This document shows positions 38,164 through 46,574 of a stretch of DNA of 64,000 nt, piece after piece (positions within the stretch are counted from its first letter, which is position 1; every line of letters begins with the position of its first letter). The notes under the pieces are model-generated. The model had not been told where the DNA came from. It was given only the letters and a program-made list of their open reading frames with translations, and made no database searches. Source of the stretch: Candidatus Saccharicenans sp. (lineage in GTDB: Bacteria; Acidobacteriota; Aminicenantia; Aminicenantales; Saccharicenantaceae); the NCBI GenBank assembly GCA_030017715.1, contig JASEIU010000005.1:1-64000 (forward strand), given 5' to 3'. Made by a program: the position numbers and the translations under genes.

Positions 38164-38170
38164 GGGGACG
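38151..38170 (+). terminator. Candidate attenuator hairpin
   Basis: CGTCCCCTTCTAAGGGGACG is a perfect 9-bp stem with a two-base closing loop (in RNA a slightly wider loop would open). A modest T stretch follows at 38176-38180. It overlaps the last five codons of the leader peptide. Alternative pairing of its AGGGG arm with either of two CCCTCAATAA repeats upstream is possible. Confidence 0.5.
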
Positions 38171-38252
38171 ACTCTGATTTTAAGCCACCATTTTACTTTC
38201 AGACTATAGTTCTGTAACTTTTCTAAATTTCAAAATCTTCTGGAGGTTAAAA

Positions 38253-39179
38253 ATGATTGATATAAGTCAGGTGCTTCAGGATATCAGTTCTTCGGAACTT
38301 CATCAGGCGATTCAGGTTCAGACTAAGCTGGTCAGCTTGATCAGAGAAATTTTAGTGAGAGAAAAATTCGTCGAGCTGCTGCCTGTTATTATCTCGCCCC
38401 TTACTGACCCATTAACCGATTTCCGGGTGAGGGGAGAGGTTGAATGTTATGGCTTCAAATACCAGATCACCAAAAGCATGATTTTTCACAAACAGATGGC
38501 GGTCAAAGCCTTCCCCCGAATTTTCTGTTTTTCTCCCAATGTGAGAATTGAACCGGCGGAAAGGCGAGACAGCGGACGGCATCTGATTGAGTTTGTTCAG
38601 CTCGACCTGGAAGTCAGAGGAGCAACCAGGGAGGAAGTTATTGAACTGGGAGAAAAGCTCTTTTCTAACGTTATTGAAGGAATAAAAGGTTTGGCCGGGC
38701 CAGAACTGACCGAGCTTGGCCGGAAACTACCGAACTTCACTCCACCTTTTGAAAGAATTACTTATGAGGAAGCAGTTAAGACCTATGGGGAAGATTTTGA
38801 ACTAAAACTTTCGAGTTCGGTCAAAAAGCCTGTCTGGCTGGTAGATTTTCCCATCGAGATCAGAGAATTTTATGACCGGGAATATGGAGACCGACCGGGC
38901 ATCCTGGTTGACATGGACCTGATTTATCCTGAAGGCTACGGTGAAGCCCTTTCCGGTGGAGAACGAGAGTACCAGGTTGAGAGAATTCAGGAACGAATAA
39001 GGAAAAAAGGGATAGACCCTGAAGCCTATACAATTTATCTGAAGCTGGCAGAAAGCGGTCTATATCCTTCGGCCGGGTTTGGTTTTGGAATTGAGAGGCT
39101 GACCAGGTTTGTTTGCGGTCTTGGGGATATCGGCCGGACCAGGCTTTTTGCCAAAAAACCCGGTCAGTTCACGCTGTAA
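38253..39179 (+). CDS. Asparagine synthetase, AsnRS-paralogue (archaeal) type
   Basis: A 308-residue class II synthetase core without the N-terminal anticodon-binding domain. It closely resembles the archaeal AsnRS-derived asparagine synthetase known from Pyrococcus abyssi, which joins aspartate and ammonia using ATP. Shared features: LLPVIISPLTDPL near residue 44, KSMIFHKQMA near 81, motif 2 NVRIEP...GRHLIEFVQLDLEV, PREFYDRE-like IREFYDREYGDRPG, YPEGYGEALSGGEREYQ and motif 3 FGFGIERLTRFVCGL. Bacteria normally use AsnA or AsnB instead, so lateral transfer from archaea is likely. GGAGG at ideal distance. It is behind a possible Asn attenuator. A diverged aspartyl/asparaginyl-tRNA synthetase is the main alternative, but the missing domain argues against it. 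Confidence 0.85.
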   Translation: MIDISQVLQDISSSELHQAIQVQTKLVSLIREILVREKFVELLPVIISPLTDPLTDFRVRGEVECYGFKYQITKSMIFHKQMAVKAFPRIFCFSPNVRIEPAERRDSGRHLIEFVQLDLEVRGATREEVIELGEKLFSNVIEGIKGLAGPELTELGRKLPNFTPPFERITYEEAVKTYGEDFELKLSSSVKKPVWLVDFPIEIREFYDREYGDRPGILVDMDLIYPEGYGEALSGGEREYQVERIQERIRKKGIDPEAYTIYLKLAESGLYPSAGFGFGIERLTRFVCGLGDIGRTRLFAKKPGQFTL

Positions 39180-39243
39180 AAATTCGAATCGTCTCAAAAT
39201 TTTTATAAGTTAAAAAAGGGTAGCGCTGGTTTTAGTTCGTTAA

Positions 39244-39835
39244 ATGGCCATTTATCGTGAGCGAGATAAAACGGCTTACCCGGAGGTATGGATTCTTTTA
39301 AGGAGGTTATCAGCGTCAGCTTTTCGGTCAGGGCCGGGGAATCGGCCGACTACCCGGGGCCTGACGGCGTGGGTAAAAGCACCGCCATCATATGCTGGTC
39401 TGCTCAGGCCCACCTCAGGTGAAATTTTCTGCATGCCATGGCGGCAATGTCTGAAAGTACTTAATCTGATTCAGGGAGTTGCTCGGTTATGTACCGGAGG
39501 AGCCGGCCATCTTTTACCATTTTAGTGCCTGTGATTATCTGCTTTTGGTCGGAAGTATCCGTCTCCATGATTATTAAGGGCTAAAGCACAGGAAAAAATC
39601 GTTATGTATGTGTTTGACCTGGCCGGCGATAGGTATTCGGGGACAGCCTCCTTTTCTAAGGGTATTGTCTCGAAGGTGCTGATGTCAGCAGCTCTGCTTC
39701 TTAGCCCGGAGGTTCTCCTGCTGGATAAGCCACTGTTCGCTCATGATTTTGCTACCGCTTTAGTGGTTGGAAAGTAGATATGAGAGCTATCAGCCGATGG
39801 ACGGATAATCATCGTTTCCTCCTTTCTAAAAAAAT
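39244..39835 (+). pseudogene. Decayed ABC transporter ATPase
   Basis: Pieces of one ABC ATPase occur in order but in different frames. VSFSVRAGE then Walker A GPDGVGKSTA is near 39357; GLLRPTSGEI near 39398 is in another frame; GYVPEEPAIFYHFSA from 39485 is in the third frame. FDLAGDRY, the signature region SFSKGIVSKVLMSAALL and the Walker B remnant VLLLDKPL (normally DEP) reach 39735. After stops, ELSADGRIIIVSSF near 39782-39825 is the expected end region. At least three frameshifts and several stops make it non-functional. No permease remnant is clear downstream. Confidence 0.85.
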
Positions 39836-39999
39836 CATCATGGGGACGTTCTCTCTCCTGGCGAGAGCAGAATGCACGTTCTATTACTACTTTATCTGGT
39901 CTCTTTTGCTGCTTAATTAACATTTTTGATTGATGGCCGGCCACGAAGGATACAGGATTCTGTTAAGCCTTCCAGCTCGTGAAATTATGCCTGATGAGC

Positions 40000-40881
40000 T
40001 CAGGCCAGTTCTTGCAGAAATTTTCTGATTGTTTCCCGGACTTTTTCGTCCGGAGGGAGAAGGGGCGTGCGGCAGGGACCTCCATAATAACCCCGCAGGT
40101 CGAGGGCGTATTTTATGGCCGGAATGCCATACGTTTCGGTGAGTGCACGGTTGAGAGGTATCACCCTGTACTGGAGCTTCCGGGCTTCTTCCCGATTTCC
40201 GGCCTGGTAAAGCTCGTACAGTCTGACACACAGCTCCGGTACCACGTTGGCCAGCGCCAGAATGGCGCCGCGGGCACCCATTTCCAGCGCCGGAAACAGA
40301 ATGCTGCCAGAGCCGGTAAGATACATAAATTCCGGCGAAACCCGGCTGACAACTTCTCCGAGATAGGCCAAGCTGCCGCCGCTTTCCTTCAGGCCGATAA
40401 TGTTCGGATGGCTGGAAAGTTCAACCACCAGATCGATCGGCAGCCAGATCTGAGTGTTCTGGGGAATGTTGTAAAGTATAACCGGAATTTTAACCCTGTC
40501 GGCTACTTCAGTGTAATAAGCTTTGAGGGCTTCATAATTCATCCGGCTCTTATAATAGTAAGGCGGCTTGATGAGCGCCGCCTCGGCTCCGGCTTCAGCC
40601 AGTCTGTTAGTGAGCTTTACAGTCCATTCAGCCGAATCACGCCCGGTTCCGGCGATGATGATTTTGTCATCCGAAGCTGCCCTTCTGGCTTCCTTAACCA
40701 GCAGTTCCGACTCGTGGTCGTCGACGAACGGAGCTTCGCCGGTTGAGCCCATAACCACATATCCGGCCAGCCCGGTCCGGTTGAACTTCTGGATGTTTTC
40801 CCCGAATTTTTCCAGGACGATTTTTTCGTCTTCAAACGGAGTGGTCAGAGCAGCCAAAATTCCTTTGATGGCCGTTTTCAT
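40000..40881 (-). CDS. DHDPS-superfamily aldolase, HOGA-like
   Basis: A 293-residue class I aldolase/lyase of the DapA superfamily. The Schiff-base Lys165 is in IGLKESGG, the catalytic Tyr137 in ILYNIP and the substrate loop is GSTGEAPF (DapA proper has GTTGE). The closest resemblance I can recall is mitochondrial 4-hydroxy-2-oxoglutarate aldolase: SHPNIIGLKESGG, LANVVPELC and especially GYYGGPCRTPL correspond to segments of that enzyme. HOGA splits 4-hydroxy-2-oxoglutarate to pyruvate and glyoxylate in hydroxyproline breakdown. DapA function is less likely but not excluded. AAGGGAG start site; the zincin gene is 22 bases upstream on the same strand. Confidence 0.85.
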   Translation of the reverse strand: MKTAIKGILAALTTPFEDEKIVLEKFGENIQKFNRTGLAGYVVMGSTGEAPFVDDHESELLVKEARRAASDDKIIIAGTGRDSAEWTVKLTNRLAEAGAEAALIKPPYYYKSRMNYEALKAYYTEVADRVKIPVILYNIPQNTQIWLPIDLVVELSSHPNIIGLKESGGSLAYLGEVVSRVSPEFMYLTGSGSILFPALEMGARGAILALANVVPELCVRLYELYQAGNREEARKLQYRVIPLNRALTETYGIPAIKYALDLRGYYGGPCRTPLLPPDEKVRETIRKFLQELA

Positions 40882-40903
40882 CCGAATTCTCCCTTAAAAA
40901 CAT

Positions 40904-41287
40904 TCATGATTTCTGGCGAGATTTGCCCTTTTTCTTCATGACTTCGATTTCTATTTCCTGCAGGGTTCTCTCATCCATACCGAAATAATGTCCGATTTCG
41001 TGCAGAAGAACCTCTTCAATTATTTCCTGGACTTGATCTTCATTCTCGCTGAGGCTCTCAATCGGCACCTTGTAAAGCACAATGACATCTGGTGGCACAT
41101 TTCCGTAATAAGAACCCCGATGCTTAAGAGGGATGCCATGGTAAAGGCCCAGCAAATTCTGCCCCGGCGGCGGATGGTCTTCGAACAGCACCGCCACGTT
41201 CTTTATCTGCCGGGCATACCTGCGGGGAATATTTTTCAGGGCTTCTTCCACCAGCTCCCGGAATTTTTCCCGGCTCAACTGAATCAT
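40904..41287 (-). CDS. Zincin-fold metallopeptidase-like protein
   Basis: A 127-residue soluble protein of the minimal zincin family (PF06262). The zinc motif HEIGHYFGMDE has His96, Glu97 and His100, with Asp105 as a probable third ligand. Segment VAVLFEDHPPPGQNLLGLYHG is typical. Family members are small, activity mostly unproven. Precedes the HOGA-like gene on the same strand with 22 bases between, so the two may form a small operon. GAGGAAAACC lies upstream of the ATG. Confidence 0.85.
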   Translation of the reverse strand: MIQLSREKFRELVEEALKNIPRRYARQIKNVAVLFEDHPPPGQNLLGLYHGIPLKHRGSYYGNVPPDVIVLYKVPIESLSENEDQVQEIIEEVLLHEIGHYFGMDERTLQEIEIEVMKKKGKSRQKS

Positions 41288-41481
41288 GCGGTTTTCCTCA
41301 AATCAATGAATATCGTAGCTAAAATTTAAGAAATATCAAAGTCGAGATTTAAGAGCTTTCCGGTTCCGACCCGCTTTAAAGATTTGATTAAACTTTATCC
41401 GAACTGTATCAGGTTGTGTTCTCAGCTCAGGGTTGGTTTCTGAAATCGGCCAAATACCGGTCGGCTTCTCTTCTAAGAAGG

Positions 41482-42057
41482 TTATTTCTCTATGCCTCTC
41501 CTCGCTCTGACTCCCTTTTGGTAATAATGCTTGCGGCAGACCATTTCGGTCACCAGGTCGGCCCGGTCGAGAATAGATTCGGGAGCGTAGCGCCCGGTCA
41601 GGATTATCTCCACACTCTCCGGTTTCCGGTCCAGAAATTCGAGCACCTGTTTTTCCGAGAGCAGCCCGAGGTTGAGAGCAACATTGACCTCATCCAGGAC
41701 GACCAAACGGTATTGGCCGGAGAGCATGGCTTGCAGGCATTTCTTAAGCCCGGCTCCGGCCAGCCGATAATCCTGCTCCTCAAAATTCTCTGTGATCTTC
41801 AAGAATTTTTTTCTGCCGAATTGTTCTATGGTGATCAGAGGCGAAAGCTTCCGGGCGGCCAGAATTTCCCCGCTGGGCTGTCCCTTGAGAAACTGCCCGA
41901 AGTAAGTCCTGAAACCGTGACCGGCAGCCCTTAGAGCCAGACCCAGAGCGGCCGTGGTCTTACCCTTGCCGTCGCCCGTATAAACCTGTATATAACCGCG
42001 GACCGGTGCCGCGGGCGCTGTTTTCTCACCGCTGGAGCCGGTGGTCTTCTTTTTCAT
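41482..42057 (-). CDS. cobO: Cob(I)yrinic acid a,c-diamide adenosyltransferase
   Basis: A 191-residue CobO/BtuR-family enzyme transferring the 5'-deoxyadenosyl group of ATP to reduced corrinoids. It is recognised by the P-loop variant YTGDGKGKTTAALGLALRA (near residue 29), FLKG followed by the Gln-Phe pair, VLDEVNVALNLGLL and LTGRYAPESILDRADLVTEM. It is used in corrinoid synthesis or salvage. No other cobalamin genes are in the window and no B12 riboswitch precedes it. AGGCGG serves as ribosome site. The first 15 residues, Lys/Gly-rich, are variable. Confidence 0.92.
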   Translation of the reverse strand: MKKKTTGSSGEKTAPAAPVRGYIQVYTGDGKGKTTAALGLALRAAGHGFRTYFGQFLKGQPSGEILAARKLSPLITIEQFGRKKFLKITENFEEQDYRLAGAGLKKCLQAMLSGQYRLVVLDEVNVALNLGLLSEKQVLEFLDRKPESVEIILTGRYAPESILDRADLVTEMVCRKHYYQKGVRARRGIEK

Positions 42058-42181
42058 GATTAACCGCCTGGATAAGAAACAGCTGATTTATATTCAGGCC
42101 AAAAATATAGTTTAATATTGGACTTGAGTCAAATTTTTATCGTATGTTATAAGAGAAGAAAAGGTAAATTCCAGGGTATTT

Positions 42182-43153
42182 ATGAAGGCCTCACTGAAAG
42201 ACCAGACCGAAGAAGCCAACGGTAGAATCAGGAACCACGCCTTCTGGACGCCGTTGTCTGAATCGCTGGAGCTTTCGGCCAGGCTCGGAGGACGACTCTA
42301 TCTCAAACTGGAAAATACCCAGCCAACCGGTTCCTTTAAAATAAGAGGCGCCAGCAATAAGATACTGGCCAACCTGGAGTCATGCCGGCAGCGGGGGGTG
42401 GTGGCTGCCTCCACCGGAAACCATGGCCTGGCTGTGTCTGAGGTCTGCCGGCAGGCCGGGCTGGCTCTGGAAGTCTTTGTTCCCGGCACCATCTCAGAAA
42501 TCAAGAAGCGGCATCTGGAAGAGTACGGAGTCCGGCTGAGGATGATAGATGGCCCCTGCCAGCAGGCTGAAAAACTGGCCCGCCGGGAGGCCGACCTTAG
42601 CGGCCGGGTTTTCGTCTCGCCTTATAATGACGAACAGGTAATTGCCGGCCAGGGAACCTGCGGCCTGGAAATTTTCCAGGACTGGCCGGAAGTGGAAGAG
42701 GTGGTGGTGCCGGTCGGCGGAGGCGGGTTGATTGCGGGTATAGCTTGCTATTTAAAAGAGAAGAAGCCTTCGGTCAGTATAACCGGGATAGAACCCGAAA
42801 ATTCGGCTTATATCAAACATTCCCTGAGGCTGGGGCGGCTGGACAATGATTTTTCAGAGAAGCCGACCCTGGCCGAAGCCGTGGCCGGGGGGCTGGAGGA
42901 AGGCTCGATGACTTTTGAGCTCATCCAGAGATATGTTGACCGGGTGCTGACGGTCACCGAAGAGGCTATTATCCAGGCCATCATAATTTCATTCCGTCTT
43001 AACTGCCAGCAGGTCGAGGGGGCCGGAGCTCTGTCCCTGGCCGGGATCAGGTCATACCCGGAATTTTTTTCTGGCAAAAAGCTGGTGGCGGTAGTGTCCG
43101 GCGGCAACATTGAGGATAAGCTCTGGGAGAAAATAGTTTTTCGGGACGGATAA
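42182..43153 (+). CDS. Threonine/serine dehydratase
   Basis: A 323-residue fold-type II PLP enzyme that deaminates threonine to 2-oxobutyrate, or serine to pyruvate. The PLP lysine is in PTGSFKIRGA (residue 51), ASTGNHG binds the substrate carboxylate and VPVGGGGLIAGIA binds the cofactor phosphate. It lacks the C-terminal ACT regulatory domain of biosynthetic IlvA and so is of the catabolic (TdcB-like) class. That fits amino acid fermentation. A serine racemase activity is possible in this family. No clear ribosome site. The lipoprotein gene starts 23 bases after its stop. Confidence 0.88.
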   Translation: MKASLKDQTEEANGRIRNHAFWTPLSESLELSARLGGRLYLKLENTQPTGSFKIRGASNKILANLESCRQRGVVAASTGNHGLAVSEVCRQAGLALEVFVPGTISEIKKRHLEEYGVRLRMIDGPCQQAEKLARREADLSGRVFVSPYNDEQVIAGQGTCGLEIFQDWPEVEEVVVPVGGGGLIAGIACYLKEKKPSVSITGIEPENSAYIKHSLRLGRLDNDFSEKPTLAEAVAGGLEEGSMTFELIQRYVDRVLTVTEEAIIQAIIISFRLNCQQVEGAGALSLAGIRSYPEFFSGKKLVAVVSGGNIEDKLWEKIVFRDG

Positions 43154-43176
43154 AAGCTTAAAAAGAGAAAAAAAAT

Positions 43177-44244
43177 ATGAAAATGAGAAAATTTCTTGAT
43201 TTCTGGCGTTTTTTATTATGGTTTATGGCCGCTATTATATTTGCGCTAACTATTATGACCGGATGTAAAGAAAGAGTGAACAAACAAGAAAAAGTTTCCG
43301 CTCCCTTCACCGTTGGCGTCATCCTGGCCTATGATTCGCCAACTTCGCTTGAAGTGTTGCGAAGTTTGCAGGCCAGGCTGGACGAATATCAGAAGGCCAG
43401 CCATGACCGACTGGAAATCGTTGTCCGGAGAGCCGGGGGGCAGGTAGCCCTTCTGCCTGAACTGGCGCAGGGTCTGGTTTCCAGGGCGGACCTTCTGGTT
43501 CCCATTTCGACCGCTGCCCTGCAGGCGGCTCTGATTACCTCTGACCACCGGCCGATTGTTTTTTCATCTGTGGCCAATCCCTATATCGTCCGGGCCGGCC
43601 GGACGGCGGTTGACCATGACCCCAGGGTAACCGGAGTCTGCTCCACTGCTCCCGTCAGGCAAGTTCTGGAATTGATACGGCGGGCGCTCCCTGAAGTGAG
43701 GAGGGTCGGCACAATCTGGACTCCCTCGGAAATAAATTCGGAGTACTACCTGGAGCTGATGAAAGAAGCGGCCACCGAGCTGGGGCTGGAAATCATCAGT
43801 CAGCCCATCGGCAGCGCCGGGGATATCATCCAGGCCGTCCAGGCTCTGGTCCGCGACCGGATAGAAGTGCTGTTTCCGGTTTCCGATAACACCATCAATG
43901 CCAATTTCTCGGCCCTGGCCAGGCTGGCCGGCGAAAATCGCCTGCCGCTCTTTGCGGCTTTTGCCACCGGAGCCGAACTGGGCGCCTGCGCTTCCATGGG
44001 CTTTGCCTTCGAGGATATCGGTTACAAAACAGCCGAACTGGTCATAAGGGTAAAGAATGGCGAGAGCCCGGCCCGGATTCCCTTTCAGTATATTGACCGG
44101 GTCAGGTTTTTTGTGAATGAAGAAGCTGCCAGGCATCAAGGTGTCAGGTTGCCGGAATCGATAACCGGCAAAGCCGACCGGATAATCAGGATTTCTGACC
44201 GAGGGGGAAATCTGCCCCCGGCGGAGACAAGGGGTGCGGAATGA
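43177..44244 (+). CDS. ABC-type substrate-binding lipoprotein (ABC_sub_bind family)
   Basis: A 355-residue periplasmic-binding protein of the family typified by tryptophan/tyrosine-binding TrpX-like proteins (PF04392). Signal sequence residues 1-28 with a lipobox-like IMTGC suggests lipid anchoring. The binding fold starts FTVGVILAYDSPTSLEVLR, with ADLLVPISTAALQAAL, PIVFSSVANPYIVRAG and LFPVSDNTINANFSALARLA as the expected segments. No permease or ATPase neighbour is present; the gene overlaps by four bases (ATGA) a penicillin acylase. The short spacer to threonine dehydratase suggests one transcript of three genes. Confidence 0.88.
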   Translation: MKMRKFLDFWRFLLWFMAAIIFALTIMTGCKERVNKQEKVSAPFTVGVILAYDSPTSLEVLRSLQARLDEYQKASHDRLEIVVRRAGGQVALLPELAQGLVSRADLLVPISTAALQAALITSDHRPIVFSSVANPYIVRAGRTAVDHDPRVTGVCSTAPVRQVLELIRRALPEVRRVGTIWTPSEINSEYYLELMKEAATELGLEIISQPIGSAGDIIQAVQALVRDRIEVLFPVSDNTINANFSALARLAGENRLPLFAAFATGAELGACASMGFAFEDIGYKTAELVIRVKNGESPARIPFQYIDRVRFFVNEEAARHQGVRLPESITGKADRIIRISDRGGNLPPAETRGAE

Positions 44245-46562
44245 AATTTTTTAGAATTTTCAGAATTGTTCTGCTGGTGGCGATTTTTATGCTTCTGGGG
44301 GCGTTCATTCTTACCTATTTTACCTTCCGGTCTTCGTTGCCGGCCAGAAAGGATTCCATCTCGATTCCCGGATTGCGCTCTGAAGTTACGGTCGCCTGGG
44401 ACAGGTGGGGCGTGCCTCATATCAAGGCCAGCAATGAGCAGGACCTGTTTCTGGCCTCCGGCTTTATTCAGGCCAGGGAAAGATTATGGCAGATGGAATT
44501 TCTTAAGCGGCTGGCTCATGGCCGCCTGGCGGAAATCCTGGGCAAGCCGGGGGAAAGATTTGACGTTCGGACCAGAGTTCTGGGAATTCCGGTGGCCCTG
44601 GAGCGCGACTATCAGAAGCTGTCTGCAGAGATGAAGGAACTGCTGTCGGCCTATACCCGGGGTGTGAACGCTTACCTCGACAGCCTTAAATGGAATTGGC
44701 CGCCCGAGTTCATCATCCTCAGGTTCCGCCCGGAGCCGTGGCGGGTGGAGGATACCCTGGCCATAAAATTTGTGCTGGCCATGGGGCTGGCGGCCGACCT
44801 GAGTTCGGAATTGCCCAGGATGAACATTATGAAACTGACCGGGCGACGGGGGCTGGAAGTGCTGGAGCCGAACATAGATTTTCCGCCCGACCCGGAGGTC
44901 AGGCTGGACCTGCTTTTTCTGGGCCAGTCGGAGCCGCCGATTCTGGCCGGCTCCAACAACTGGGTAATTTCAGGCAATCTGACCGAATCGGGTCAGCCAC
45001 TTCTGGCCAATGACCCCCATCTGGCCATTTCTCTTCCTCCAATCTGGATGGAAATAAGCCTGGAGAGCCCGGACTATAAGGTCTCAGGAGTCACGATTCC
45101 GGGTGTGCCCATGGTGATTATTGGGCACAATCAGCACCTGGCCTGGGGGGTGACCAATTCCTATGTGGATGTCCAGGATATCTATGTGGAACAGGTGAAC
45201 TGGGATGCCGAATCTTACTTCCGGAATGGAGAATGGAAGCCCTTTACCTTCCGGCGGGAGGTCATCAAGATCAGGGGGGAAAAGAATCCCAGAGTCATGA
45301 ACGTCCGCTGGACGGAAGAAGGCCCGCTGCTCAATCCTTTCCTGATGAACTGCGAGATGCCCATTACCCTGCGCTGGACCATTTACGAGGGCGACCAGAG
45401 CTTCTACGGACTGTACTTAATCAACCGAGCCCGCAACTGGGATGAGTTCTGCCGGGGGGCCAGATTGTTAGAAAATCCTTCTCAGAATTTTGTCTATGCC
45501 GATGTTGCCGGCAATATCGGCTATTATCTGACGGGAAAGATTCCCGTCAGGAAGAAAGAAACGGCTGTCTATCCTTATCCCGGCTGGCGGGAAGATAGCC
45601 TGTGGACCGGCTACCTGGCCGAGGAAGATAAGCCCAACCAGTTCAACCCGCCCTCCGGCTTCATCGTAACCGCCAACAGCGATCTTTATCCCCGGGGATA
45701 CCCGCATTACCTGGGCTATGACTGGCTTATCTCCGACCGAAAAGACAGAATCCAGGAACTGATCGCCGCCAGACCGAAACACTCGCTTGAGACCCTGATG
45801 GCCATCCAGAATGATGTTTATTCAAGAAGGGCCGAGCGGGTTAAGAAAGTTTTGAGCCAGATCAGACTCAGCCACCCGACCGCCGAGGAAGCCCGGAAGC
45901 TATTGACTCAGTGGGACGGAGAAGTCAGGGGAGGCCTGGCTCCGGCCATTTTTGAAGTTTTCTGGGAAGAACTGCAGGAATTAACATTCAGCGACGATTT
46001 CAGGGTCTATTACCAGCAGATCTCAGACTACTTCCGGTTCAAACAGGCAGGTCTGGAAAGGATACTGGACCAGCCAGATTCCAGCTGGTTTGATAATAAA
46101 GAAACCGAGAAGGTCGAAACCAGGGAAGAAATGATTGAAAAAGCCCTTCTGGAGGCGATGTCTTACCTGCGGAAAGAGTTGGGACGAAACCAGGAGAAAT
46201 GGGATTGGTCAGTTTTGCACGCACTTCATTACCGGCACATTCTGGGACAGAAATGGTTTCTGAGTTTCTTCAATGCCGGCCGTTTTCCTATGGTCGGCGA
46301 CGGGACCACGGTTCGGGCCAGTTGCGGGTCCGGAGGCTGGGAAACAACCGTGGGCGCGTCCTGCCGGCTGATCGTCGACCTGTCGGACCTGGATAAATCG
46401 CTGTCGGTGATCACTTCCGGTCAGAGCGGCCATTTTATGAGTTCTCATTACCAGGACCAGATTTCTCTTTACTTAAACAGCCTTTACCATCCCTGGAGTT
46501 TTTCCGAGACGGCGGTCAGGCGCCATCTGGAACGGACGGAAAAGTTGCGGCCGGAGAAATAA
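44241..46562 (+). CDS. Penicillin acylase family protein
   Basis: A 773-residue Ntn-hydrolase precursor that self-cleaves to expose an N-terminal serine. An N-terminal hydrophobic segment (residues 5-27) sends it to the periplasm or anchors it. The alpha chain starts WDRWGVPHIKA; the nucleophile is Ser238 in AGSNNWVISG, preceded by Gly as required for processing, and followed by PLLANDPHL. Substrates in the family include acylated homoserine lactones, lipid amides and beta-lactams; penicillin itself is unlikely to be natural. Translationally coupled to the lipoprotein. Confidence 0.92.
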   Translation: MKFFRIFRIVLLVAIFMLLGAFILTYFTFRSSLPARKDSISIPGLRSEVTVAWDRWGVPHIKASNEQDLFLASGFIQARERLWQMEFLKRLAHGRLAEILGKPGERFDVRTRVLGIPVALERDYQKLSAEMKELLSAYTRGVNAYLDSLKWNWPPEFIILRFRPEPWRVEDTLAIKFVLAMGLAADLSSELPRMNIMKLTGRRGLEVLEPNIDFPPDPEVRLDLLFLGQSEPPILAGSNNWVISGNLTESGQPLLANDPHLAISLPPIWMEISLESPDYKVSGVTIPGVPMVIIGHNQHLAWGVTNSYVDVQDIYVEQVNWDAESYFRNGEWKPFTFRREVIKIRGEKNPRVMNVRWTEEGPLLNPFLMNCEMPITLRWTIYEGDQSFYGLYLINRARNWDEFCRGARLLENPSQNFVYADVAGNIGYYLTGKIPVRKKETAVYPYPGWREDSLWTGYLAEEDKPNQFNPPSGFIVTANSDLYPRGYPHYLGYDWLISDRKDRIQELIAARPKHSLETLMAIQNDVYSRRAERVKKVLSQIRLSHPTAEEARKLLTQWDGEVRGGLAPAIFEVFWEELQELTFSDDFRVYYQQISDYFRFKQAGLERILDQPDSSWFDNKETEKVETREEMIEKALLEAMSYLRKELGRNQEKWDWSVLHALHYRHILGQKWFLSFFNAGRFPMVGDGTTVRASCGSGGWETTVGASCRLIVDLSDLDKSLSVITSGQSGHFMSSHYQDQISLYLNSLYHPWSFSETAVRRHLERTEKLRPEK

Positions 46563-46574
46563 ACCGATTTTTGG

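Noticed and set aside
42058-42181. Cobalamin riboswitch before cobO or the TonB receptor at 30607
   Set aside because: No B12-box-like sequence seen in either leader.
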